Below are positions 1 to 7,478 of a stretch of DNA of 27,044 nucleotides, in pieces. Numbering within the stretch: position 1 is the first letter of the stretch; each line of letters starts with the position of its first letter. The stretch comes from CAMDMI01 sp036759185 (GTDB taxonomy: Bacteria > Bacteroidota > Bacteroidia > Cytophagales > Flexibacteraceae): assembly GCA_036759185.1 (NCBI GenBank), contig DAIOVD010000041.1, forward strand, positions 1-27,044, written 5' to 3'. The notes below the pieces were generated by a model that ran no database searches, had not been told where the DNA came from, and was given only the letters and a program-made list of their open reading frames with translations. The position numbers and the translations under genes were made by a program.

Positions 1-1366
1 AAGCCGGAAAGGCCGGACTCACCGTCCATTGAAACCGTTCTGCCCCGGCCCCATAGCCGGAAAGCTCGAGGGTGTCACTTTGGCAAATGCTTCGTTTGTT
101 GGCTTGGAGCTGCAGGATACCCGAATTTCGAACCAGGGTTTGGTTAAGGGTGGGTAACCTTCTTGGCCCAGTCATAAATGCCACCTTTGGAAACCGGAGG
201 CCCTTTACCTGAAAATTGCAACCCAACCCACGGGTATTTGGACAATGAATGATATTGAAAGAGGAGGCAGTATCTGCATCCCCGTTGGATACATAAATCT
301 TACCATCAATGGCAAGTTGACCGGCCATCCTACCTCCTGGTACTTCATTGGTTTTTACCACACCAACCCGAATCTTAGATTGGTTAATAGCCACCGAATC
401 CCAAACGCTTAAATCATATTGGTGAACAAATTTTGGTCTAATTGCTTGAGGATTGCTTTGAGTTGTAAACAGATATAACAATCTAGAATTAGGTGAGAAA
501 GCCCCATCTCTAAAGAATAATGATCCAGCAGAGGAAATTTGACCAGTTGAAAATGAATCTGGCAACAAAATGGTACCTGTAGCCTTTCCAGTGGTGCGAT
601 CAAAACGGATGAGTTCATGGCGGTTGTAGTTTCGGTGCAGCCATGGGTGATACAAAAACTCACTATTTGGGCTTGATTTCAGCGTCATGGCATCCGAATA
701 GGAATTGGGCGTAAGCAAATGTGCTTTTGAATTGATCCTGGAAAAAACCGGTTGGCCCCAGCCTTGCTCCTGAAAGAGCCAGGAAACGAGTGTATCCGAC
801 CGATACTTGCGGGCTACGATCCAATAATCCTCACCATTATCGTGCAGCATAGGGGTCATTAAACCTTCGAGCCGGACAGGAGTAAAATAATATTTTCTAG
901 GTGTAAGTACCAGATCGCCCAATCCTTGGTTTAATTTCAGATCAACTGTGAAAAAGCAAGGATAGAACGCTCCATATATCCCGGTTGATGGTTCTAGTAC
1001 ACCATTAGCGAGATGGAAAAAGAAAACCCGTGTTCCTTTCTGAATGGTAAAATAGGAGCCTAAGCCGCTGTAATTAATTGAGTCATTGATACCGCCTAAA
1101 TCTATTATGCCATTGGGCATGGGATTCAAATTGCGGTCATAACAGGTATCTCTTGAAATCAGAAAGTTGAATTTTCCATTGGAATCACAAGTGTTGGCAA
1201 AAGTTCCAATGTCAATAAACTTTGCTAAGCTATCTACCTTTAAGGGGAATTGATTGAAATCTAATTTGTACTTACGTCCAAAAATCCAAACTCCACCCTG
1301 TCGTTGTTGCCCATGACTGCTTACCATACAAGTAAGCATCGCTAAGATTGTAAGGTATTTTCGCAT
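1..1366 (-). CDS. Large secreted protein, N-terminal part (runs off left edge)
   Basis: An uninterrupted minus-strand frame runs from an ATG at 1366 to base 1, giving 455 codons with no stop, so the gene continues outside the window. The first 20 or so residues (MRKYLTILAMLTCMVSSHGQ) form a signal peptide. The body has WD40/beta-propeller-like text, including DGKIYVSNGD. Near residues 375-400 it has a segment of the type NIIHCPNTRGLGCNF followed by a short LP motif, which is common in Bacteroidota secreted proteins with a T9SS type B (gliding-motility-associated) C-terminus. The last visible stretch (SDTLELSGYGAGAERFQW) looks like the start of an Ig/PKD-like domain, which usually precedes that C-terminus. 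The sorting domain itself is not in view, so type B is an inference. Function is unknown; it is probably a surface adhesin or scaffold-like protein. No good promoter was seen upstream. Confidence 0.8.
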   Translation of the reverse strand, partial: MRKYLTILAMLTCMVSSHGQQRQGGVWIFGRKYKLDFNQFPLKVDSLAKFIDIGTFANTCDSNGKFNFLISRDTCYDRNLNPMPNGIIDLGGINDSINYSGLGSYFTIQKGTRVFFFHLANGVLEPSTGIYGAFYPCFFTVDLKLNQGLGDLVLTPRKYYFTPVRLEGLMTPMLHDNGEDYWIVARKYRSDTLVSWLFQEQGWGQPVFSRINSKAHLLTPNSYSDAMTLKSSPNSEFLYHPWLHRNYNRHELIRFDRTTGKATGTILLPDSFSTGQISSAGSLFFRDGAFSPNSRLLYLFTTQSNPQAIRPKFVHQYDLSVWDSVAINQSKIRVGVVKTNEVPGGRMAGQLAIDGKIYVSNGDADTASSFNIIHCPNTRGLGCNFQVKGLRFPKVAFMTGPRRLPTLNQTLVRNSGILQLQANKRSICQSDTLELSGYGAGAERFQWTVSPAFPA

Positions 1367-1396
1367 AAAAAGGAAAAGCAAAACAGGGCCCCTCTT

Positions 1397-1428
1397 GTGC
1401 GTAGTCTTTGCGAAGCGAGACTACGCAC
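1397..1428. repeat. Perfect 10-bp inverted repeat (hairpin)
   Basis: GTGCGTAGTC at 1397-1406 pairs perfectly with GACTACGCAC at 1419-1428 around a 12-base loop. The loop also contains GCGAAGC, which can extend the structure. It lies directly upstream of the left-edge gene. The compact hairpin resembles dispersed intergenic palindromic repeats. Whether it recurs in this genome cannot be told from one copy. Confidence 0.6.
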
Positions 1429-1452
1429 TTTGAATTCGTAAGCAGCGGACTC

Positions 1453-1472
1453 CATGCCTTCGGCTTGGCATG
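1453..1472. repeat. Inverted repeat CATGCC...GGCATG
   Basis: CATGCC (1453-1458) and GGCATG (1467-1472) flank the loop TTCGGCTT. An alternative inner pairing is GCC/GGC around TTC. It lies 25 bases from the 1397-1428 hairpin, and the two may form one composite intergenic repeat. Confidence 0.45.
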
Positions 1473-1590
1473 CTGTCCCGGTAGGAATACACATAGCCCA
1501 AAGTAAATCATTTCTGCTTCCCGCAAAAAACCTTTGTAACCCTAATTTCTGGTGACCACTTTAAGCGCCCGCCCCCCAAAAAAAACAAAA

Positions 1591-1618
1591 AACCCTCAAA
1601 CGTTGCCGTCTGAGGGTT
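1591..1618 (-). terminator. Rho-independent terminator, minus strand
   Basis: AACCCTCA (1591-1598) and TGAGGGTT (1611-1618) form a perfect 8-bp stem. An inner ACG/CGT pairing is possible. On the minus strand the stem is followed by a T-rich run (TTTTTTGTTTTTTTT, from the A-run at 1578-1592). It therefore terminates leftward transcription starting somewhere to the right of 1618. No clear gene lies there, only the palindrome and the divergent regulator. Confidence 0.65.
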
Positions 1619-1692
1619 GATGTTGTTTGTGATGCGAACCGCTTACATCCACTTGTGCAACATTTCTGTTAAGTGAAAATCACAATATTTCC

Positions 1693-1798
1693 TTGTCCTT
1701 AAAAGAAATCATTTCAAAATGTCCGCAACAATCTTGTCCGTAAAATTTTACGGACAAGATTGTTGCGGACAAATCAATTCTCATTATTTTTAGGACAA
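1693..1798. promoter_or_regulatory. 106-bp dyad with a perfect 52-bp palindromic core
   Basis: Bases 1720-1771 are a perfect palindrome with two 26-base arms meeting at 1745/1746. Outside it, TTGTCCTTAAAA (1693-1704) is mirrored at exactly the symmetric place by TTTTTAGGACAA (1787-1798). The inner TTGTCCGTAAAA (1734-1745) is mirrored at 1746-1757. There are thus four boxes of the form TTGTCCnnAAAA, two in each orientation, centred on 1745.5. Between inner and outer boxes the arms have diverged. The right half overlaps the promoter of the helix-turn-helix gene at 1809. This suggests an operator or a cruciform/hairpin element. Confidence 0.7.
1763..1792 (+). promoter_or_regulatory. Candidate promoter of the HTH gene
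   Basis: TTG at 1763-1765 and TATTTTTA at 1785-1792 are separated by 19 bases. This matches the Bacteroidota -33/-7 pattern (TTG-N19-TAnnTTTG) except for the last base. The TTG lies in the right arm of the palindrome, and the -7 element overlaps the outer box at 1787-1798. A protein bound to the dyad would therefore cover the promoter. Confidence 0.5.
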
Positions 1799-1808
1799 AT
1801 TTCTGCAC

Positions 1809-2354
1809 ATGAGTCATTTTCGGATATTTATTGGGATGAGCCAGAATTTATTTGCTGCCTGGATTGGTGTTAAATCGAGTCTTCTTGCGAAGTGGGAAAC
1901 CAAAAAAAGACGCCTTGGTCATTTCCCCGAAGCCAAAAGCAAATCCTATGAGCTGGAAGTTCAATGGAATACGTTTTCCCAAAACTGGACACCCGATCCG
2001 AGCTCCGTCCTGGAATTGCCGGAAGCCGAAGTCAAAAAGCGCAAAAAACGAGTGACTAATCTCCTTTGGGATCTGGACATTTATACGAAGAAGGTGGCTC
2101 TCTGGAAAGAGCCGGAAGTGGATATCCCTAAGGCCCGTGCCTTCCTGAAATCGGTTCAGCCTGTTGAAACAGCGCAAGGTGCGACCTACGCCATTTTAGG
2201 CCAACTCGATGTGTTGGATAAGCGGGAATTCCAGAGTCTGAAGTCCAGACAAAACAATGAAATTACACTCCTGAAAGTCCAGACCGAAATCGCCTACCTC
2301 AAAACCCAACCCGACTGGCTGCCGTTTTTTTCGCCGGAAACCGGGGCTGAGTGA
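1809..2354 (+). CDS. XRE-type helix-turn-helix protein, 181 aa
   Basis: Residues about 6-36 read as a Cro/C1-type helix-turn-helix: FIGMSQNLFAAWIGVKSSLL followed by a KWETKKRRL stretch. This matches the family pattern of a SQ helix, a GV turn and an E-x-x-RR end. The remaining 145 residues are charged and probably helical, with a KKRKKR patch near residue 76, and I recognise no domain in them. It is likely a DNA-binding regulator, perhaps acting on the palindrome directly upstream, which would mean autoregulation; this is inferred from position only. The start at 1809 lies 16 bases after the -7 element. Its 3' end (codons for QPDWLPFFSPET) is duplicated at 5540-5579. The target and the physiological role are unknown. 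Confidence 0.75.
   Translation: MSHFRIFIGMSQNLFAAWIGVKSSLLAKWETKKRRLGHFPEAKSKSYELEVQWNTFSQNWTPDPSSVLELPEAEVKKRKKRVTNLLWDLDIYTKKVALWKEPEVDIPKARAFLKSVQPVETAQGATYAILGQLDVLDKREFQSLKSRQNNEITLLKVQTEIAYLKTQPDWLPFFSPETGAE
2305..2344. repeat. Direct repeat copy 1 (3' end of the HTH gene)
   Basis: This 40-base stretch starting CCCAACCCGACTGGCTGCCG recurs at 5540-5579 in the same orientation with only two substitutions (T to C and A to G). Here it is coding, at the C-terminus of the HTH protein. Confidence 0.85.
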
Positions 2355-2470
2355 TTAGACACCAAATATTTGCAGCCAGATCAGCAGATTCTTGTTCAAG
2401 CAATTGAAGTGATGTTTCAAACCAGAAATTTGTTTAACATCAATTCAGGATTTTGGAATTGCAGCAGTCG

Positions 2471-5395
2471 TTACTGCTCCACCATTAGCTTTTGCCAGAT
2501 CGTTCCTTTCTTGTTCGTAAATCTGACGACATAGAAACCTGGAGGTACAGAAAATCGGATTGGGTTTTTGTCCATTCCATCTTCCAGCGTTGTTTCAAAT
2601 GAAATCTGGCCTTTAGAATTGAAAACCTGAATGAGGCCTCCTTCAGGACTACCTTTGTCTATCCAGTAATGTCCACTTCCCGGATTCGGAAAAACCTTGA
2701 AATGGCTATTGGAAACGGGTTGTGAGTTCTGAAGAATGAGCGGAATACCCACCGGTATACTGTCATTAATCGTCGTCAATGTACGATTTGTGTGAACAAG
2801 GTTGGTTTCGTCATTGATGAAAAAGGAAGCTGAATTCAGAATTTCGGTACCCTGAGGCAACCCAGGTTTGGGCTGGATGGAGTATGCAACAAAGCCTTGG
2901 CTATAGGCAGAAGCTGAAATATTGGAAAGGTAAAGATCAGGGATTGTAAAGACCACAACGGGTGTATCGATATTCCCTTCAAAAGTGCAGGTTATTCGTC
3001 CGTCGGAGAAGGAGGAGCCAATTAACCGGAAAGTAGTCAGATCCAGATGAGAGGATAGAGTATCCCGGATATCTACAAAAACACCTGTCGAAGTCAATCT
3101 GTTTTTGAATTTTACTTTGTAAATCAAGGGTGTCTGACTAAGAACGGAATGACTGGTTTCCCAACCTGAAGGAAAAACAGACTTCATACTTGTATCGGCA
3201 CCTGTTTGAATCATTCTGCAGGAAATAGCCTTATCGGGCCTGTTACCTGAATAGAATCTTTCAGAAGCCTGGGGTTGTAATGAATCATTCCGGCCATCAA
3301 CTGCAGAAAAATACAATCCGTTTGGGTGATGCGGACGCTGCTGAACCAGTAAGTGAAGATCTGAGCTTGCAACAGGAGCGATATAAACAGCACTTGCTCC
3401 ACTCACTAACTTGATTTTCTGAGAATATACAGACTGGTGATTCCTGAGAAGCTGGAATGAAGTACTGTCGGTCATGTTCTGACCGGAATTGGTGATGGTG
3501 ATCCGGGTTTGGCCTGGTGAAAGAGACGCCAATTCAGGAATCAGATTTGAACCATCCCAGCCAGAAACAACTGGTAAGCATGCACTCGCATAGTTCACTC
3601 TTGCCTCCAGACACTGAGACAAACTGTCGATTCCTGTGAGGCATTTTGTTGAATCACGGATTTCGATCACCATTGTGTATTGGGAACCCAGGTAGCCAAT
3701 TTTAAAAACGTATTCGCCATTGATTGTGTCGAATGAAAATGTGGAATAAAACGTCCCGGAATGACTTTTGTAAATACTGTATTGTGGTAGCTTGATCCGT
3801 AGTTCTACATTTTTTGCAGCTCTGGAGCCAATATTCTTAACAAAAACACCATGACGGCTCTTCAGACAGGGAGCTGAATTACCCATCACTGCATCAACAA
3901 CCAGGTACGGGCAGTTTGGCCCTTGTATTCCAATATCTTGTATTTTGGTTTGGAGAGAAGAGTCTATCGTAATTTCAGGCCCAGACGGATAACAAATCGA
4001 ATCCGTCAGAAACGGTGGGTTGTTTAAAATCCGGGTTTCATATGTTCCTTCAGGAACTTGAAAGGAATATGAGCCAAACTGAGATGTAGATCTTATCAGA
4101 TTCCCAGGATTGATTTTCATAATCGCCGGGTAAGGCGCAATCCTGATTTCATCCGGATTGCAATTTGAGTTTGTGTCGGAGTAAATCCTTCCGGAAAAGT
4201 TGGCAAGAGAATCAATGCCCCACTGATATAGTTTAAGGTTGTAAGGTGCCAGGTTTGTTGTCAGTAAGTCCGGTTTCATATCGCCGGTCAGGTCGCCAAC
4301 ATTTGAAATAAATTCTCCGCCCTGGTAAGGGAATGCCAGAATCGGTTTCCATTCTGAAAAAGCTCCATTTCCGAGGTTCCTGTACCAACCTAAAATGTAA
4401 TGATTGTTATACCCGAAGACATCAGGCCTGCCATCCGTATCAATGTCAGCAAGCTGATAATTGCCGGCATTGGAGTTGCTTGCGGTAAACCAGTTTTGGG
4501 CTGTCGCAAAATGCCCGTTTATATTTTCACTTAGCCCAATTGTAAATGTCTGCTGATTTTCATTTTCGGTGTAAATGAGGATATCGGCCAATGAATCACC
4601 AACCCAGTTTCCAATATTGGTGGCATAAAGCGTTTGATTTGTATACGTCCAGGGAACTGTAGGAAGTGGTATTTTTTTGTACAGGGTATCGTTTGCCGGA
4701 AGCTTCCAGAGGGTTCCGTTTGCCAATATCATTTGATTGCCGCTTGCATCCAGATTGAACGAATTTGAAGGTTCTCTGTATGAAATTCCCGGCATTTCTT
4801 CGTTGGTTGTTTCAGCGAAATGGGATTGGATTGAATACGTTCCGGAAGGAGAACTTAATAGACGGAAGAAGAAATCCATACTCACATCGCCACCATAAAC
4901 CCATGAACCAACTCCATAGAAGTCCGTTTTTCCATCATGGTTAATGTCTCCCTGATTTAAGTTCCCACTAAACCAGGCGGAGGAGTCAATTGTTGGATCT
5001 GTGTCTTTTATTGTTGCGAGTACCTGAGGGGCGGAGTACGTCAGGTTTCCAAGATTTTTTGACCAGTAAATATATTTATCCTTGGGCCAGACAAGGTCGA
5101 CGAATGTATCACTGTCGATTCGGGCAAAGTTTATTCTTGAACGGGTTGTGAATGGGAGTTCAATAATTTGATATGGACTAAATGATCCGCTTCCGTTGTT
5201 TTTCAGCCAGCTAAACTGATTGTTTTGATACCGCACAATATCTGTTCGGCCATCCTGGTCCAGATCCTGAAGTTTGAATTTCCAATCCCTGTATGTGTGT
5301 CCGGCGGGTAGAGTTTTGGGAACTAAAAACTGGCCTTTTGAAATGCTGATTGAAATTGCAAGAAGAACACCCGTCAATAGTATGAACTTATTCAT
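2471..5395 (-). CDS. Secreted FG-GAP/VCBS-repeat protein with T9SS type A sorting domain, 974 aa
   Basis: A signal peptide (MNKFILLTGVLLAISISISKGQ) fixes the start at 5395. The frame stays open further upstream, but that part is not protein-like. Residues about 30-400 hold several FG-GAP/VCBS repeats with calcium-binding-like acidic loops (DLDQDGRTD, DINHDGKTD, DIDTDGRPD, DLTGDMKPD), probably a propeller. After them come an SdrD/Cna-B-like segment (YSDTNSNCNPDE) and DUF11-like repeats. The last 75 residues are a T9SS type A sorting domain (FKVFPNPGSGHYWI, then a PPGFYVVRF stretch). The protein should be exported through the outer membrane and anchored or released; its ligand is unknown. One hand-counted line inside it (4501-4560) is 37% GC, against 58% for a line in the permease gene (6001-6060). 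With the flanking 40-bp repeat, this suggests it was inserted or acquired. A short stem (2463-2478) spans the stop codon but has no T-tract. Confidence 0.88.
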   Translation of the reverse strand: MNKFILLTGVLLAISISISKGQFLVPKTLPAGHTYRDWKFKLQDLDQDGRTDIVRYQNNQFSWLKNNGSGSFSPYQIIELPFTTRSRINFARIDSDTFVDLVWPKDKYIYWSKNLGNLTYSAPQVLATIKDTDPTIDSSAWFSGNLNQGDINHDGKTDFYGVGSWVYGGDVSMDFFFRLLSSPSGTYSIQSHFAETTNEEMPGISYREPSNSFNLDASGNQMILANGTLWKLPANDTLYKKIPLPTVPWTYTNQTLYATNIGNWVGDSLADILIYTENENQQTFTIGLSENINGHFATAQNWFTASNSNAGNYQLADIDTDGRPDVFGYNNHYILGWYRNLGNGAFSEWKPILAFPYQGGEFISNVGDLTGDMKPDLLTTNLAPYNLKLYQWGIDSLANFSGRIYSDTNSNCNPDEIRIAPYPAIMKINPGNLIRSTSQFGSYSFQVPEGTYETRILNNPPFLTDSICYPSGPEITIDSSLQTKIQDIGIQGPNCPYLVVDAVMGNSAPCLKSRHGVFVKNIGSRAAKNVELRIKLPQYSIYKSHSGTFYSTFSFDTINGEYVFKIGYLGSQYTMVIEIRDSTKCLTGIDSLSQCLEARVNYASACLPVVSGWDGSNLIPELASLSPGQTRITITNSGQNMTDSTSFQLLRNHQSVYSQKIKLVSGASAVYIAPVASSDLHLLVQQRPHHPNGLYFSAVDGRNDSLQPQASERFYSGNRPDKAISCRMIQTGADTSMKSVFPSGWETSHSVLSQTPLIYKVKFKNRLTSTGVFVDIRDTLSSHLDLTTFRLIGSSFSDGRITCTFEGNIDTPVVVFTIPDLYLSNISASAYSQGFVAYSIQPKPGLPQGTEILNSASFFINDETNLVHTNRTLTTINDSIPVGIPLILQNSQPVSNSHFKVFPNPGSGHYWIDKGSPEGGLIQVFNSKGQISFETTLEDGMDKNPIRFSVPPGFYVVRFTNKKGTIWQKLMVEQ

Positions 5396-5539
5396 ATTGG
5401 CATTATTGGAGTTGATATTGAAATGATTAGAAGTGCAATATATTTGAAACTGCATATAAAGGTTATTCAGACGAAATTTTTTTTTGAGTTTTGGTCTGCC
5501 AGTTTTTATCATATCCTCCAAATGAAGCAAGCACTTGAT

Positions 5540-5579
5540 CCCAACCCGACTGGCTGCCGTTTTTTCCGCCGGAGACCGG
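5540..5579. pseudogene. Direct repeat copy 2: vestige of an HTH-gene 3' end
   Basis: This is a 38/40 match to 2305-2344 in the same orientation. Read in the equivalent frame it still gives QPDWLPFFPPETGQGS and then a stop. A TGA at 5536-5538 lies just before it, and upstream similarity to the HTH gene ends abruptly. It is therefore a leftover of the 3' end of a related gene, about 65 bases before the permease start. The flanking spacer (5396-5644) otherwise holds only A/T-rich sequence and no recognisable gene. Confidence 0.65.
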
Positions 5580-5644
5580 TCAGGGTTCCTGAAAAAATTG
5601 ACCTTGATTTCTGTCAATTCGAATTTTAATAGCAGGTTTGCCAC

Positions 5645-7060
5645 ATGACAGAATTCAAACGTTCGCTTGGCCTGATGGACGCCGTCATGCTGGTGTCGGG
5701 TTCGATGATTGGCTCAGGCATATTTATCGTCACCGCCGGGATGACCCGCGATCTGGGTTCGGCCGGTTGGCTGATGCTGGCCTGGCTGGTGGCCGGATTG
5801 CTCACCGTGATGGCGGCTCTTTCCTATGGTGAGTTGTCGGGTATGATGCCCAAAGCCGGAGGTCAATACGTGTACATTCAGCGGGCGTTTGGTCAGCTTA
5901 CCGCATTTCTCTATGGCTGGACGGTTTTTACTGTGATCCAGACCGGTGTGATCGCCGCCGTCGCTGTGGCCTTTGCCAAATTCACCGCCGTTTTTGTGCC
6001 TGCCCTCGATCCGCAAAACATCCTGCTCGACCTGGGCTTCCTCAAAATTTCGGCCGCCCAGTTATTCGCCATCGGCTCCATCCTTTTACTCACCTGGTTC
6101 AATACGCGGGGAGTGAAAGATGGAAAAGCGGTTCAGACGGTTTTTACTCTAGCTAAAATCATCGCTCTTCTCGCCCTCATCCTGTTCGGACTCTACATCG
6201 GTTCCGGCACAGGGGTTCTCCAGGAGAATTTTAAAAACATGTGGTCCGCCTCTCAGCTGCTCATAACAGACGGTGTCGAAAACACCATCCCATTGTCGGG
6301 AATGGCTCTTTTGTCGGCTCTCGGTGTGGCCATGGTGGGTTCCCTCTTTTCGAGCGATGCCTGGAACAACGTCACCTTCATCGCCGGTGAAATCAAAGAT
6401 CCCCAGCGCAATATTCCGTTGAGTCTTTTTCTGGGAACCCTCATTGTGACGGGTCTCTACATTCTGGCCAACGTTTCTTACCTCGCCTTATTGCCCATGC
6501 ATCAGATCCAGACTGCCGTTGCCGATCGGGTTGGAACCGCAGCCGCCGAAGTGATGTTCGGAGACATTGGGGTGTACCTGATGGCGGGTCTGATCATGAT
6601 TTCCACGTTTGGCTGCAACAACGGACTCATCCTCGCAGGTGGCCGCTTGTTTTATACCATGGCCAAAGATGGTTTGTTCCTCAAACGGGCAGCTACACTC
6701 AACGGCAATTCGGTCCCCGGTTTCGCACTTTGGGTGCAGGCCATCTGGGCTTCCGGCCTCTGTTTAAGCGGACGGTACGGTGATCTTCTCAACTACACCA
6801 CCTTCGCTTCTTTGCTGTTTTATATCGTAACCATTGCAGGATTGTTCGTCCTTCGCAGGAAAGAACCCAATGCCGGGCGGCCGTACAAAGCATTTTTGTA
6901 TCCCTGGTTGCCAGCTTTGTATATCATCTCGGCTCTGGCCTTTTGCGCCAATCTTCTGATCAGTACACCAGTCTATACATTTGCCGGGTTGCTGATTGTG
7001 TCGCTGGGAATTCCGGTGTATTACTGGCAAAAGAAAAGTTCGGTTCCGTCTGAAGCATAG
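5645..7060 (+). CDS. APC-superfamily amino-acid permease, 471 aa
   Basis: This is a polytopic inner-membrane transporter of the amino acid-polyamine-organocation family, with about 12 hydrophobic helices along its length. The first helix carries the family's substrate-loop motif GSMIGSGIF (residues 19-27). It is followed by the usual ELSGMMPKAGGQYVY segment after helix 2, where family members have a proline/glycine-containing loop. Length is typical of the family. The text most resembles the LAT/SteT-like branch (amino-acid exchangers), but the substrate cannot be read from sequence. The ATG at 5645 places the GSMIG helix at the expected distance from the N-terminus. The next gene starts 9 bases after its stop, so the two are probably co-transcribed. 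Confidence 0.9.
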   Translation: MTEFKRSLGLMDAVMLVSGSMIGSGIFIVTAGMTRDLGSAGWLMLAWLVAGLLTVMAALSYGELSGMMPKAGGQYVYIQRAFGQLTAFLYGWTVFTVIQTGVIAAVAVAFAKFTAVFVPALDPQNILLDLGFLKISAAQLFAIGSILLLTWFNTRGVKDGKAVQTVFTLAKIIALLALILFGLYIGSGTGVLQENFKNMWSASQLLITDGVENTIPLSGMALLSALGVAMVGSLFSSDAWNNVTFIAGEIKDPQRNIPLSLFLGTLIVTGLYILANVSYLALLPMHQIQTAVADRVGTAAAEVMFGDIGVYLMAGLIMISTFGCNNGLILAGGRLFYTMAKDGLFLKRAATLNGNSVPGFALWVQAIWASGLCLSGRYGDLLNYTTFASLLFYIVTIAGLFVLRRKEPNAGRPYKAFLYPWLPALYIISALAFCANLLISTPVYTFAGLLIVSLGIPVYYWQKKSSVPSEA

Positions 7061-7069
7061 CGGTTTGAG

Positions 7070-7432
7070 ATGAAAAAGATACCGTCCGAACCAAAGCAGC
7101 CCAACTCGTTTTTCCAATCGGTGTATGAGGTGGTCCGGTTGATTCCCAAAGGACGGGTGACCAGCTATGGAGCCATTGCCCGGTTTCTGGGTTCGGGAAG
7201 ATCGGCCCGGATGGTGGGCTGGGCAATGAATGGGAGTTTCACGGAGATTCCACATGTGCCGGCCCAGCGTGTGGTGAATTCAGCAGGATTGCTGTCGGGA
7301 AAGTTTCATTTCGGACCGGGTGATGAAATGAAAAATCTGCTGGAAGCGGAAGGTGTGGTGATCGAAAACGATACCGTCCGTGACTATTCGGTTGTATTCT
7401 GGGATCCGGCTGAGTTATTGAACGAAATTTAA
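7070..7432 (+). CDS. Alkyltransferase-like (ATL/MGMT-family) DNA-binding protein, 120 aa
   Basis: It matches the C-terminal DNA-binding domain of O6-alkylguanine-DNA alkyltransferases: RVTSYGAIA (with the base-flipping Tyr at 33), SARMVGWAMN (with the Arg finger at 47) and the active-site loop. In true transferases that loop is PCHRV, with the acceptor Cys. Here it is PAQRV (64-68), so Cys is replaced by Ala and the adjacent His by Gln. The protein cannot accept alkyl groups by the known mechanism. By analogy with ATL proteins such as E. coli Atl/YbaZ, it probably binds O6-alkylguanine and hands the lesion to nucleotide excision repair. The length of 120 residues fits ATLs, which lack the N-terminal domain. 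It follows the permease gene by 9 bases; no functional link is evident. Confidence 0.88.
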   Translation: MKKIPSEPKQPNSFFQSVYEVVRLIPKGRVTSYGAIARFLGSGRSARMVGWAMNGSFTEIPHVPAQRVVNSAGLLSGKFHFGPGDEMKNLLEAEGVVIENDTVRDYSVVFWDPAELLNEI

Positions 7433-7455
7433 TCAAATGCTTTACCCGTCAGTTT

Positions 7456-7463
7456 TATCTTTG
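7456..7463 (+). promoter_or_regulatory. -7 element TATCTTTG upstream of the M43 protease
   Basis: TATCTTTG is a perfect match to the Bacteroidota -7 consensus TAnnTTTG. It ends 15 bases before the ATG at 7479. No good TTG is seen at the expected -33 distance. Its position inside the longer open frame that begins at 7437 supports 7479 as the true start. Confidence 0.5.
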
Positions 7464-7478
7464 CACATATTCTTAGCG

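Larger units (their letters stand above)
1367..1808. other. 442-base intergenic region with repeats and a giant palindrome
   Basis: This gap separates the left-edge gene from the divergent helix-turn-helix gene. Going rightwards it holds two hairpin-forming inverted repeats (1397-1428 and 1453-1472), a C/A-rich stretch, a minus-strand terminator-like hairpin (1591-1618) and the dyad upstream of the regulator (1693-1798). I see no convincing protein gene. A 10-codon minus-strand ORF starting at 1712 (MISFKDKEIL) ends in TGA, and its frame then stays open for 27 more codons into the terminator. It could be a remnant or a leader, but nothing proves it. Confidence 0.7.

Noticed and set aside
1272..1526. 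84-codon minus-strand frame starting before the left-edge gene
   Set aside because: It reads through the two hairpin repeats and overlaps the signal-peptide start of the real gene in a different frame.
1693..1798. Palindrome as the end of an insertion sequence
   Set aside because: No transposase or matching terminal repeat is present in the window, and no target-site duplication was found around it.
5396..5644. N-terminal 83-codon extension of the VCBS protein frame
   Set aside because: The signal peptide begins at 5395. The extension is basic, not signal-like, and crosses the vestigial regulator fragment.
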